Below are positions 1 to 5,845 of a stretch of 6,455 nt of DNA, in pieces (the stretch's first letter is position 1; every line of letters begins with the position of its first letter). The position numbers and the translations under genes are program-made. The stretch is from Candidatus Brevefilum sp. (GTDB lineage: Bacteria > Chloroflexota > Anaerolineae > Anaerolineales > Anaerolineaceae), in the NCBI GenBank assembly GCA_007135845.1, contig SLIC01000153.1:1-6455 (forward strand), read 5' to 3'. Under the pieces are notes generated by a model, which had not been told where the DNA came from, ran no database searches, and saw nothing but the letters and a program-made list of their open reading frames with translations.

Positions 1-1367
1 GGGCGCTGGGATCGGTCAGCGCGATCGGTATGCCGCCTGGGACGCGCATCATGGTGCAGGACCTGTTCTATAATGTGCCTGCCCGGTTGAAGTTCCTCAA
101 AACCGATACCACCGAGCGGCGTAATATCGAGGCACTGGTCACACGCTATGCGCTGGCTTATCCGCATGTGCGCTGGGAATTGGTGGTCGAGGGCAGACCC
201 TCACTGCAGACCAGCGGCAGCGGTGACCCACGCGAGGTCCTGGCGAGCCTGTACGGCCTTACGGTTGCCAAACAGATGCTGACGGTTGAATTTACTGAAG
301 AAGGCTATCACATCCACGGGTTTATCAGCCCGATATCGCTGACGCGATCCAACCGGCGCGAGATCACGGTGTTTGTCAACGGGCGCTGGGTGAGGGACAA
401 CGCGGTGACGGCGGCCATCATCCGCGCCTATCACACCCTGTTGATGGTAGGACGCTTCCCGATCGTGGTACTTTTCCTGGAACTGCCCGCAGAGGTGGTT
501 GATGTAAACGTCCATCCAACCAAGGCCGAGGTGCGCTTTCGGGAGGGTGAACGTGTCTTCTCACGTGTGCAGCGGGCGGTAAAGCGTGCCCTGTTGGCCC
601 ATTCACCGGTACCCGAAGTTGAGAATCGAGGTTGGTGGGGTACTACTAAACCGCTAGATGATCAGCACATTGACCCATCCTGGCAGATGACGGCCGAGAT
701 CCAACCGATGGTCGATCCAGAGGATGATGCTCCCAGTCAACCGCGCATCCACATCCATACTGGTGAGGATGAAACTGGCGGATTGCCGTTACTGCGCCTG
801 GTGGGGCAGGTGGCTGCCACGTATCTGGTAGCAGAAGGCCCGGATGGGTTGTACCTGATCGACCAGCATGCCGCCCATGAACGTGTTCTGTTTGAGAGCA
901 TGATGGCCCAGCAGCGGGACGACCAGGTCGCTTCGCAGTCACTGCTGACGCCCGTCACAGTGAACCTGCCGCCGGAGAAAGCCCGTACCCTGGAAGAGTC
1001 GCTGCTGGTTTTGGCAGGTTTGGGCTTCGAGGTGGAACCCTTTGGCCCCAATACTTTTACGGTGCGTGCCATCCCGGCCTTGCTGACGGGGGGTGACCCC
1101 GAATCCGCGCTGAACGCGCTGGTGGAGGATTTCGAAGAGGACGAAACACCCCTGGCCTCGGCCAGGGAAGCGCAGATCACCGCCCGTATCTGTAAGCGCA
1201 TGGCGGTCAAAGGCGGTCAGACCCTTTCAGCGGAGGAGCAATCAGCCCTGCTGCGGGGTTTGGAGCGCTGCCAGTCGCCACGCACCTGCCCGCATGGGCG
1301 TCCGACGATGATCCACCTTTCCGCGGACCTGCTGGAACGGCAGTTCGGCCGGCGGGGTGCCCGCTAG
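1..1367 (+). CDS. mutL: DNA mismatch repair endonuclease MutL, C-terminal part (5' end outside window)
   Basis: MutL couples mismatch recognition by MutS to strand incision. The frame is open from base 3, so the ATG at 30 is internal and the N-terminal ATPase motifs lie upstream of the window. Visible in order: the end of the GHKL ATPase region with PPGTRIMVQDLFYNVPAR (from base 33); the transducer domain with the conserved DVNVHPTKAEVRF (the HPTK lysine contacts ATP in the family); a low-conservation linker around 600-780; and the C-terminal dimerisation/endonuclease domain. That domain carries the metal-binding motif DQHAAHERVLFE (861-896, fitting DQHA-x2-E-x4-E), a QSLLTP sequence (936-953) where Bacillus MutL has its beta-clamp motif, ICKRMAVKGG (about 1188-1217), and CPHGRP (1287-1304). 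All motifs of the nicking class are present, so it should work in a methyl-independent repair system, unlike E. coli MutL. The stop TAG is 9 bp before the kinase gene. Family assignment is secure. Confidence 0.97.
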   Translation, partial: ALGSVSAIGMPPGTRIMVQDLFYNVPARLKFLKTDTTERRNIEALVTRYALAYPHVRWELVVEGRPSLQTSGSGDPREVLASLYGLTVAKQMLTVEFTEEGYHIHGFISPISLTRSNRREITVFVNGRWVRDNAVTAAIIRAYHTLLMVGRFPIVVLFLELPAEVVDVNVHPTKAEVRFREGERVFSRVQRAVKRALLAHSPVPEVENRGWWGTTKPLDDQHIDPSWQMTAEIQPMVDPEDDAPSQPRIHIHTGEDETGGLPLLRLVGQVAATYLVAEGPDGLYLIDQHAAHERVLFESMMAQQRDDQVASQSLLTPVTVNLPPEKARTLEESLLVLAGLGFEVEPFGPNTFTVRAIPALLTGGDPESALNALVEDFEEDETPLASAREAQITARICKRMAVKGGQTLSAEEQSALLRGLERCQSPRTCPHGRPTMIHLSADLLERQFGRRGAR

Positions 1368-1376
1368 GCAGCAGCT

Positions 1377-2291
1377 ATGGGACGCATTTTTGTGGCTGGC
1401 CTGATCAATGTGGAGACGACCCTGGCGATCGACGGCTTCCCACTGGAATACTTCCCGGTGCGTTATCCCTTTCACGGGCTGCATACTGCTGTCTCGGGGG
1501 TGGGCTTGAACGTGGCCAAAGCGCTGACAGTGCTTGGCAACCGAGTCGATTTTTCCGCGCTGATTGGCTCGGATGCGAATGGGGCACTGGTTCGGGAAGG
1601 GCTGGCGGGTGCTGGTATTGCAGATGGGTTGGTGCTGGACGCGCTGGATGCGACACCCCAATCGGTGATCCTGTATGATCCCAACGGCCGCCGACAGATC
1701 CACGTCGACCTGAAGGACATTCAATCCCAGGTGTATCCCCTGCGCCTGGTGCAGGCGGCGATCAAACAGTGTGACCTGGCAGTGCTGTGCAATATCAATT
1801 TCAGCCGGCCGCTGCTGGACGTTGCCAGACAGGCTGGGATACCGGTTGCCACAGATGTGCATGCGCTGGCGGATTTGGATGATGCCTATAACCGTGACTA
1901 CATGGCTGCAGCAAACGTCCTGTTCCTGAGCGATGAATCGCTGCCGGATTCACCAGAAGCGGTGGCCGAATACCTGTTGGGTCGTTATGACACTGAGATT
2001 CTGGTGATAGGCCTGGGTGCCCAAGGTGCGCTGCTGGCAGTGCGGTCGGATGGTTTTATGAGACGGTTTAAAGCGGTGCAAACTCGCCAGGTGATCAACA
2101 CGATCGGCGCTGGGGATGCGCTTTTCTCAGCCTTCATGGACTGCTACCTGCGTTGGGGAGATCCCTGTGCCGCCCTGGAAGCAGCCCTGGTGTTTGCCTC
2201 TTACAAGATTGGTGAGCGCGGCGCAGCCGAGGGCTTTTTAAGTTCAAGCGAACTGAATACCTGGATCAAGAAAACGAAAACGGAGAACTGA
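1377..2291 (+). CDS. PfkB/ribokinase-family carbohydrate or nucleoside kinase
   Basis: This 304-residue protein is of usual length for cytosolic PfkB kinases, which phosphorylate a hydroxyl of a sugar, sugar phosphate or nucleoside using ATP. The N-terminal GRIFVAGLINVETT is the first Rossmann strand and turn. GVGLNVAKALTVLG (residues 41-54) matches the first PfkB signature region. NTIGAGDALFSAF (241-253) matches the second: G244-A245-G246 form the anion hole and D247 is the expected catalytic base. Asn replaces the commoner Asp at 241, which the family pattern allows. The usual substrate-binding Asp near residue 12 appears as Glu in NVETT, so the substrate may differ from ribose. The start ATG has no strong Shine-Dalgarno sequence, only G-rich sequence about 17 bases upstream, so translation may be coupled to MutL. 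The dehydrogenase gene begins 1 bp after the stop. Substrate unknown; adenosine, ribose and fructose-type sugars are all possible. Confidence 0.9.
   Translation: MGRIFVAGLINVETTLAIDGFPLEYFPVRYPFHGLHTAVSGVGLNVAKALTVLGNRVDFSALIGSDANGALVREGLAGAGIADGLVLDALDATPQSVILYDPNGRRQIHVDLKDIQSQVYPLRLVQAAIKQCDLAVLCNINFSRPLLDVARQAGIPVATDVHALADLDDAYNRDYMAAANVLFLSDESLPDSPEAVAEYLLGRYDTEILVIGLGAQGALLAVRSDGFMRRFKAVQTRQVINTIGAGDALFSAFMDCYLRWGDPCAALEAALVFASYKIGERGAAEGFLSSSELNTWIKKTKTEN
2282..2285 (+). promoter_or_regulatory. Ribosome binding site of the dehydrogenase gene
   Basis: GGAG lies inside the last codons of the kinase gene, 7 bases before the ATG at 2293. A second in-frame ATG at 2299 would sit 13 bases away, so the spacing favours 2293 as the start. 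Confidence 0.7.
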
Positions 2292-2292
2292 C

Positions 2293-3258
2293 ATGAAAAT
2301 GAAGGGTTTGTGGTTAGAAGACCAGCATCTATCCTACCGGGATGACCTCCCCAAACCGGAACCCAAACCGGGTGAGGCGTTGATCAAAACCCGGTTGGCA
2401 GGGGTGTGCGCGACCGATTTGGAAATGCGGCGCGGATACTATCCCTTCACGGGTGTTCCCGGGCATGAGTTTGTGGGTGAGGTGGCGGCTGCTCCGGGCT
2501 TTGAGGGCTGGGAGGGCAAACGGGTGGTGGGTGAGATCAACCTGGTTTGTGGTAGTTGTGAAGCCTGTAAGGCAGGACGTAAGCATCACTGCAAGAACCG
2601 CAGCGTGCTGGGCATCCTCGATAAGGATGGGGTGTTGGCGGAGTACTTCACGCTGCCGATGGCCAACCTGCAAGCGGTGCCTGATTCTGTGAGCGATGAG
2701 GCGGCCGTCTTCACCGAACCATTGGCTGCAGCATTGGAGATTCAGCAGCAGGTGCAGATCAAGCCCGGCATGCGTGTGTTGGTGGTGGGAGCGGGGCGGC
2801 TGGGACTGTTGATCGCCCAGACGCTGCGTCTGACCGGGTGCGACCTGGCGGTGGTGGTGCGGCGGGAAGCGCAAGCTAAGCTGCTGGCAGGATGGGGCAT
2901 CCTGGCGGTGGATTCACGCACAGTGCGCTCCAAATCCGCAGACCTGGTGGTGGAGGTGACCGGATCACCCAGTGGGTTCAGCATGGCACGCGCGGCCGTG
3001 CGCCCGGGGGGTACGCTGGTGATAAAGAGCACCTTTGCCGGGGATGTGAGCCTGAACCTCTCGGCGTTGGTGGTGGATGAGATTACGCTGGTGGGGTCAC
3101 GCTGCGGGCCGTTCAAACCCGCCTTACGTCTGTTGGGGATGGGGTTGGTCGACACTGAGCCCCTGGTGAGCGAGCGGTTTGGTTTATCGGAAGGCTTGGA
3201 AGCTTTTGAAAAGGCCAATGAGCGGGGGGTGTTGAAAGTGCTGGTCGCGCCGGATTGA
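2293..3258 (+). CDS. Zinc-dependent medium-chain alcohol/polyol dehydrogenase-like protein
   Basis: This is a cytosolic NAD(P)-dependent oxidoreductase of the MDR superfamily. The N-terminal GroES-like domain carries catalytic-zinc ligands C39 (GVCATD) and H58-E59 (GHE), probably with E142 (FTEPLAAALE) as the third site. A structural-zinc lobe follows with C86, C89, C92 and C100 in CGSCEACKAGRKHHC. The Rossmann domain has VVGAGRLG (164-171). The second strand ends VVVRRE with Arg190-Arg191 where NAD-specific enzymes carry Asp, which suggests but does not prove NADP(H) preference. At 321 residues it is shorter than the common 340-350. The missing length seems to lie in the coenzyme domain, and both zinc sites are complete. 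It starts 1 bp after the kinase gene and is very probably in the same operon, so the two may act on related sugar or polyol substrates. The reaction cannot be specified further; threonine, sorbitol or galactitol-type dehydrogenases are relatives rather than a firm call. Confidence 0.9.
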   Translation: MKMKGLWLEDQHLSYRDDLPKPEPKPGEALIKTRLAGVCATDLEMRRGYYPFTGVPGHEFVGEVAAAPGFEGWEGKRVVGEINLVCGSCEACKAGRKHHCKNRSVLGILDKDGVLAEYFTLPMANLQAVPDSVSDEAAVFTEPLAAALEIQQQVQIKPGMRVLVVGAGRLGLLIAQTLRLTGCDLAVVVRREAQAKLLAGWGILAVDSRTVRSKSADLVVEVTGSPSGFSMARAAVRPGGTLVIKSTFAGDVSLNLSALVVDEITLVGSRCGPFKPALRLLGMGLVDTEPLVSERFGLSEGLEAFEKANERGVLKVLVAPD

Positions 3259-3312
3259 GCAGATTGGAGGTTGTTGGGCTCAAACCATCCAAACTGTCAT
3301 AGAAACTGACAG
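3255..3312 (+). other. Two small stem-loops at the operon's 3' end
   Basis: TTGAGC (3255-3260) pairs with GCTCAA (3278-3283) across the dehydrogenase stop codon, and CTGTCA (3294-3299) pairs with TGACAG (3307-3312). Neither is followed directly by a T-run; the nearest is TTTTT at 3351-3355. They may mark the transcript end of the mutL-kinase-dehydrogenase unit, but a classic intrinsic terminator is not visible. No gene is seen anywhere in 3259-3747. Confidence 0.3.
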
Positions 3313-3319
3313 AAGGTAA

Positions 3320-3348
3320 GGATTTCCTGCCAACCCACCCTGCCAGAC
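3320..3348 (+). repeat. Remnant of the right end of the 245-bp repeat
   Basis: About 23 of 29 bases match the right end of repeat copy 2 (4447-4475), including the exact block GCCAACCCACCCT and the terminal CAGAC. Nothing to its left resembles the rest of the repeat. It looks like the end of a third, mostly deleted copy, or a site that shares the element's end sequence. Confidence 0.55.
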
Positions 3349-3358
3349 TCTTTTTATA

Positions 3359-3449
3359 AGACCCCCGGGGTTTCGGTGATAATTACCCAATAATGCCGGT
3401 CAATCATTTGAGTTAATAAATACTGTTGTTCTTAAAACCCCGGGGGTCT
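3359..3449. repeat. 91-bp unit with perfect 15-bp inverted ends
   Basis: AGACCCCCGGGGTTT (3359-3373) is the exact reverse complement of AAACCCCGGGGGTCT (3435-3449), enclosing 61 bp of AT-rich sequence with no reading frame. The arms are GC-rich and nearly palindromic in themselves. No target-site duplication is evident, and no T-run follows the stem directly on either strand, so it looks more like a small miniature-transposon-type unit than a terminator. Its right arm overlaps the first two bases of repeat copy 1. Confidence 0.6.
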
Positions 3450-3692
3450 GTGTTTAAACCGGCTCCTCAGATGGAAAAGGTTTCACAATGAAGTAGGTCA
3501 CGTGTGGTGACGCAGTCACCCATTTGACATAAATCACCCGCAATATGCGGGTTACCGAAGATTTACAAGACAAGTGACAACACTTTTATAAGTAATGGTG
3601 GGTTGGATTGAAATCTGAATAAATTCAGAATAACAGAGGATGAGCAAGGTGCTTGATATTGAAAAGTATCCCACCAACTCACTCTACCAGAC
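3448..3692 (+). repeat. 245-bp structured direct repeat, copy 1
   Basis: It runs from CTGTGTTTAAA to CCAGAC and matches 4231-4475 at a constant offset of 783 bases. I count about 43 differences in 245 (roughly 82% identity), with one single-base shift inside a hairpin that is restored a few bases later. The most divergent part is about 3607-3637. Conserved parts include AGATGGAAA, GGTTTCACAATG, CACGTGTGGTGACGCAGT, TCACCCGCAAT, GATTTACAAGAC, CTTTTATAA and the block from GGATGAGCAAGG to TATTGAAA. GGTGGGTTGG (3597-3606) can pair with 3674-3683 using two G.U pairs. No open reading frame is preserved between copies. Function unknown; a non-autonomous mobile element or a duplicated non-coding RNA gene are the main possibilities. 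Confidence 0.85.
3497..3564 (+). other. Conserved double stem-loop in repeat copy 1
   Basis: Stem-loop one spans 3497-3528. The inner stem GGTGAC/GTCACC closes a GCA loop, and the outer arms GTCACGTG/CATTTGAC pair with one mismatch and one G.U. Stem-loop two spans 3531-3564. ACCCGC/GCGGGT closes an AATAT loop, and AAATC/GATTT forms a basal stem with TACCGAA bulged on the 3' side. Both are retained in copy 2. This argues for a folded RNA or single-stranded DNA structure, but no known riboswitch or ncRNA family was recognised. Confidence 0.55.
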
Positions 3693-3739
3693 AGAATAAA
3701 GATCCCTCGGTTCAGAGGGTTGGTACGAACCGGGAGATC
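3693..3739 (-). terminator. Probable intrinsic terminator of the DUF1801 gene
   Basis: Read on the - strand just past the stop codon at 3748, the arm GATCTCCCGGTTC (3739-3727) pairs with GAACCGAGGGATC (3713-3701), with one mismatch and one wobble. The loop is 13 bases and TTTATTCT follows directly. The GC-rich stem plus U-rich tail fits a rho-independent terminator for leftward transcription. An alternative inner stem CCCTC/GAGGG is also possible. Confidence 0.7.
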
Positions 3740-3747
3740 TGATGATT

Positions 3748-4119
3748 TCATTCACGCCAGAACTTTGTTATTGATTTCTTATCCTCAATGTTATAAGTGA
3801 TAATCCTCTCAAGAAGACCGAAATCCACCCCATCCTTCCATGGGATTTTGAATAGCTGTTTCATCTGTTGATACCCTGCTTTCTGGATTTCCTTTTCAAA
3901 GCGGTCCAGTGCCACCGCCTCAGGAGCAACAGCCAGGTGGTTTTTTGAAACACTGAATCCGATGATGAAGGTTCCATGATCTGTGAACATTGGCTGATTC
4001 CATTTAATCACTCGCTCCAAATTAGGAAACCTGGTGGAGATATGCTCGAAAATCTGCTCAACACGCAACCGCCGATCCAGATCCTCGATCTGATTCAAAA
4101 ACTCCTTGAACTCTTCCAT
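3748..4119 (-). CDS. DUF1801 / Fra(YdhG)-type iron-chaperone-like protein
   Basis: The product is a small cytosolic protein of 123 residues. The best-studied relative known to me is Bacillus subtilis Fra (YdhG), a frataxin-like protein of about this length proposed to deliver iron for heme and Fe-S assembly. Recognisable stretches are VIKWNQPMFTDHGTFIIGF (residues 37-55), HLAVAPEA (61-68) and the C-terminal NIEDKKSITKFWRE. An ATG at 4143 would add eight residues, but AGAGGTGA lies 4 bases upstream of the ATG at 4119 (the GAGG core at 7 bases), which makes 4119 the better start. There are no membrane segments. Composition is visibly AT-richer (about 42% GC in a 60-base block counted by hand) than the mutL operon (about 63% in a block), and the protein looks Firmicutes-like, so lateral acquisition is plausible. 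It is flanked on both sides by the 245-bp repeat and followed by its own terminator. No convincing promoter was found upstream. Confidence 0.85.
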   Translation of the reverse strand: MEEFKEFLNQIEDLDRRLRVEQIFEHISTRFPNLERVIKWNQPMFTDHGTFIIGFSVSKNHLAVAPEAVALDRFEKEIQKAGYQQMKQLFKIPWKDGVDFGLLERIITYNIEDKKSITKFWRE

Positions 4120-4123
4120 TACT

Positions 4124-4131
4124 TCACCTCT
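4124..4131 (-). promoter_or_regulatory. Ribosome binding site fixing the DUF1801 start
   Basis: On the - strand AGAGGTGA precedes the ATG at 4119, with its GAGG core 7 bases away. It lies inside the longer reading frame that begins at 4143, so it argues for the shorter protein. The stretch 4132-4230 between this site and repeat copy 2 shows no gene and no clear promoter. Confidence 0.75.
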
Positions 4132-4230
4132 ATAACTACTCATCCCGAAATTCCACGTTATGAAACATTCTAAACCACTTCTTACAGAACCAGCGTGAAA
4201 ATGTTGGCTGAGTCTTTGTTCTATTCACAA

Positions 4231-4475
4231 CTGTGTTTAAATTGGCTACCCAGATGGAAACGGTTTCACAATGTAACAGGGCACGTGTGGTGACGCAGTT
4301 ACCCACGTGACAAAAATCACCCGCAATTAGGCGGGTACCGGAGATTTACAAGACTAGCAGCAATTCTTTTATAAATAATGGTGGGTTGGTATGGATTTTG
4401 TTTATATTGATAATAGTATTGGATGAGCAAGGTGCTTGATATTGAAAGGTATCCCGCCAACCCACCCTATCAGAC
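4231..4475 (+). repeat. 245-bp structured direct repeat, copy 2
   Basis: This is the second copy of the element at 3448-3692, in the same orientation and of identical length, running from CTGTGTTTAAA to TCAGAC. GGTGGGTTGG (4380-4389) pairs perfectly with CCAACCCACC (4457-4466), defining an 87-bp right-hand subunit with 10-bp inverted ends. The variable stretch of copy 1 (a TCTGAA/TTCAGA hairpin) is not kept here. The last six bases overlap the 3' end of the dehalogenase-like gene and contribute its final Val codon and TGA stop. The copy has no 15-bp inverted unit at its left, unlike copy 1. No reading frame is preserved. Confidence 0.85.
4280..4347 (+). other. Conserved double stem-loop in repeat copy 2
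   Basis: This is the counterpart of 3497-3564. Stem-loop one (4280-4311): inner stem GGTGAC/GTTACC with a GCA loop (one G.U), outer arms GGCACGTG/CACGTGAC with seven of eight pairs. Stem-loop two (4314-4347): ACCCGC/GCGGGT with loop AATTAG, basal stem AAATC/GATTT and bulge ACCGGA. Length changes relative to copy 1 fall only in the loop and bulge. Confidence 0.55.
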
Positions 4476-5822
4476 ATTCTTCAGCCACTTAGGCGGATAA
4501 TGGGGATGTGGCCTACGCCCGTAGAACAGGTCATCCAACCAGATGGCCGCCCGGCGGAAGTTGGGGGAATGGTTCACACCAAAGCGGATCAGGTTGTGAA
4601 AGGCATTATCGGCATGGGCATAGGGACACACGGCCATGCAGCGGCCGCAGTCAGTGCCGATTCGGGTCCAGTAGGTGTAACAGCGCTCAGCATTGACCTT
4701 CCAGCGCAGAGTGCCGTCCGGTTGGGTGACCCGGTCACCGGCGGGGATGGCCTGGGAGGGGCACACGACCGCACACTTGGTGCACCGCTGGCAGAAATCG
4801 ATCACGGTGGGGTCAAAGGTGGTTTGATCGACTTGGAGGGGCAGGTCGGTGGTGACGATGGCCAGGCGCACCCGGGGGCCGAGGCGCGGCGTCATCAGCA
4901 AGCCCATGCGGCCGATCTCACCCAATCCGGCATCCTTGGCGACCAAGGGGGCAATGACGCGGTAATTGCCGTCGATATGGGCTCGAGCAGGATAGCCAAT
5001 TGACCGGATGGCAGCAGCCAGGATCACGGCGATTTGGGCAGAGCGGGCATACTGGCGGGTGGATTCCATCACCGTGGGCATGCGCGGTGCGCTGTTGAGC
5101 ATGGCATGGTCCATTTCAACGTTGAGCGCAATGGCATAGCGCTGTTCGAGGGTGATCGGCGCGCCGTAGGTGCCGCTGCCCCGTCCGATACGGGAATAGA
5201 TGTGGTAAGGCTGGAGCTTGCAGATGCCCACGTCAAGCGCACCATGGTAAGCCGCCAAGCCTTTGATGAATGTCGTCATGTCATTAGGCGGGTGCTCCAC
5301 ACGGTGGGGTGCGATGCGGCCATCAACGGCGTCCCGCAGGGCTTCGGTCAGAAAAAAGCTGCCCTCTGGTGAAGATGCTGTCAGTTGGCTATAGATCCTG
5401 GCAGCAGGATCGAGCAAGCCCGGGTTTCCACGAAACACATCGTCGGGGTCTTGATGTTCAGGATGATCCTGGTAATAGGACTGGTATTCAGCACTGCCGG
5501 GCTGCAAGCGGGCTCGGGCGAAAATGGTGGTGCGTTCGTCGACCTGGAATTGCGGCGATGAGGAGTGCTGGATCTGCAGCTGCCCAGGCCAAACCAAGAT
5601 AATGAACAGCACAAGAAACCCCATACCCACGGCAATCGCCAGGACGTTCTGCACGACATCCGGAAGGATCAGGATCACGCCCAACAACAGAAGGCAACCC
5701 AGGGCAGAAACGCCTCCCAGCCGTGCAGCCCGCCGATGTCCTTCCAGTATGGAAATGACGGCAAAGCTGGCAAAACCAGCCGTTAATATCAAAAATGTGA
5801 CGATCAGAAAGATTTGTGGCAT
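4470..5822 (-). CDS. Membrane-anchored reductive-dehalogenase-like protein (corrinoid, two [4Fe-4S])
   Basis: This 450-residue protein resembles the RdhA family, corrinoid/Fe-S enzymes that remove halogens from organohalides. Three hydrophobic helices lie at about residues 3-25, 37-54 and 57-78. The basic loop EGHRRAARLGG between helices one and two suggests that loop, and the C-terminal domain, face the cytoplasm. There is no Tat signal. VDERTTIFAR (94-103) starts the typical RdhA region; AGLGEIGRMGLL and GPRVRLAIVTTDLPL follow. Y258, N286 and R319 fall where PceA of Sulfurospirillum has its active-site Tyr, Asn and Arg (the Asn-Arg spacing of 33 is the same). Iron-sulfur ligands are C344, C347, C350, C354 and C381, C392, C395, C399. 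The start is supported by AGGA 7 bases upstream. No rdhB anchor gene is in the window, and the protein carries its own helices. Epoxyqueuosine reductase is related but lacks the helices and the DER motif. Dehalogenation itself is not shown; other reductive substrates are possible. Confidence 0.88.
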   Translation of the reverse strand: MPQIFLIVTFLILTAGFASFAVISILEGHRRAARLGGVSALGCLLLLGVILILPDVVQNVLAIAVGMGFLVLFIILVWPGQLQIQHSSSPQFQVDERTTIFARARLQPGSAEYQSYYQDHPEHQDPDDVFRGNPGLLDPAARIYSQLTASSPEGSFFLTEALRDAVDGRIAPHRVEHPPNDMTTFIKGLAAYHGALDVGICKLQPYHIYSRIGRGSGTYGAPITLEQRYAIALNVEMDHAMLNSAPRMPTVMESTRQYARSAQIAVILAAAIRSIGYPARAHIDGNYRVIAPLVAKDAGLGEIGRMGLLMTPRLGPRVRLAIVTTDLPLQVDQTTFDPTVIDFCQRCTKCAVVCPSQAIPAGDRVTQPDGTLRWKVNAERCYTYWTRIGTDCGRCMAVCPYAHADNAFHNLIRFGVNHSPNFRRAAIWLDDLFYGRRPHPHYPPKWLKNV

Positions 5823-5829
5823 GATTGGG

Positions 5830-5833
5830 TCCT
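5830..5833 (-). promoter_or_regulatory. Ribosome binding site of the dehalogenase-like gene
   Basis: On the - strand AGGA lies 7 bases before the ATG at 5822, supporting that start and the three-helix N-terminus. Confidence 0.65.
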
Positions 5834-5845
5834 GTATCTGTGACC

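Noticed and set aside
201..1862. Long antisense reading frames across mutL and the kinase gene
   Set aside because: They show no recognisable domains and lie opposite strongly conserved protein motifs, as expected for shadow frames in GC-rich genes.
3524..3552. TTGACA promoter inside repeat copy 1
   Set aside because: No -10 box lies at usable spacing, the hexamer is part of a conserved stem, and copy 2 lacks it.
3481..3564. Cyclic-di-GMP-I (GEMM) riboswitch
   Set aside because: GACGCA and GCGGGTTACCGA resemble short parts of that motif, but the GAAA tetraloop helix, its receptor and the overall order are missing. The second copy loses part of the match and no gene follows in the right orientation.
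3563..3751. 62-residue - strand reading frame overlapping repeat copy 1
   Set aside because: It has no ribosome binding site, overlaps the terminator, and is not kept in the second repeat copy beyond what nucleotide identity forces.
3320..4475. Integron attC sites around the DUF1801 gene
   Set aside because: The GGGTTGG and CCAACCC blocks superficially recall attC core sites, but they occur in the wrong order within each repeat, do not fit RYYYAAC/GTTRRRY consistently, and no integrase is present.
3448..4475. CRISPR array
   Set aside because: Only two copies exist, each 245 bp, separated by a gene. There is no short repeat-spacer periodicity.
4500..5602. Rightward reading frames opposite the dehalogenase-like gene
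   Set aside because: The - strand frame has helices, cysteine motifs, a ribosome binding site and a promoter. The opposite frames have none of these.
4470..5822. Epoxyqueuosine reductase (QueG)
   Set aside because: It shares corrinoid and two-cluster chemistry, but QueG is soluble. The three helices, the DERTTIFAR region and the Tyr/Asn/Arg spacing fit the dehalogenase family better.
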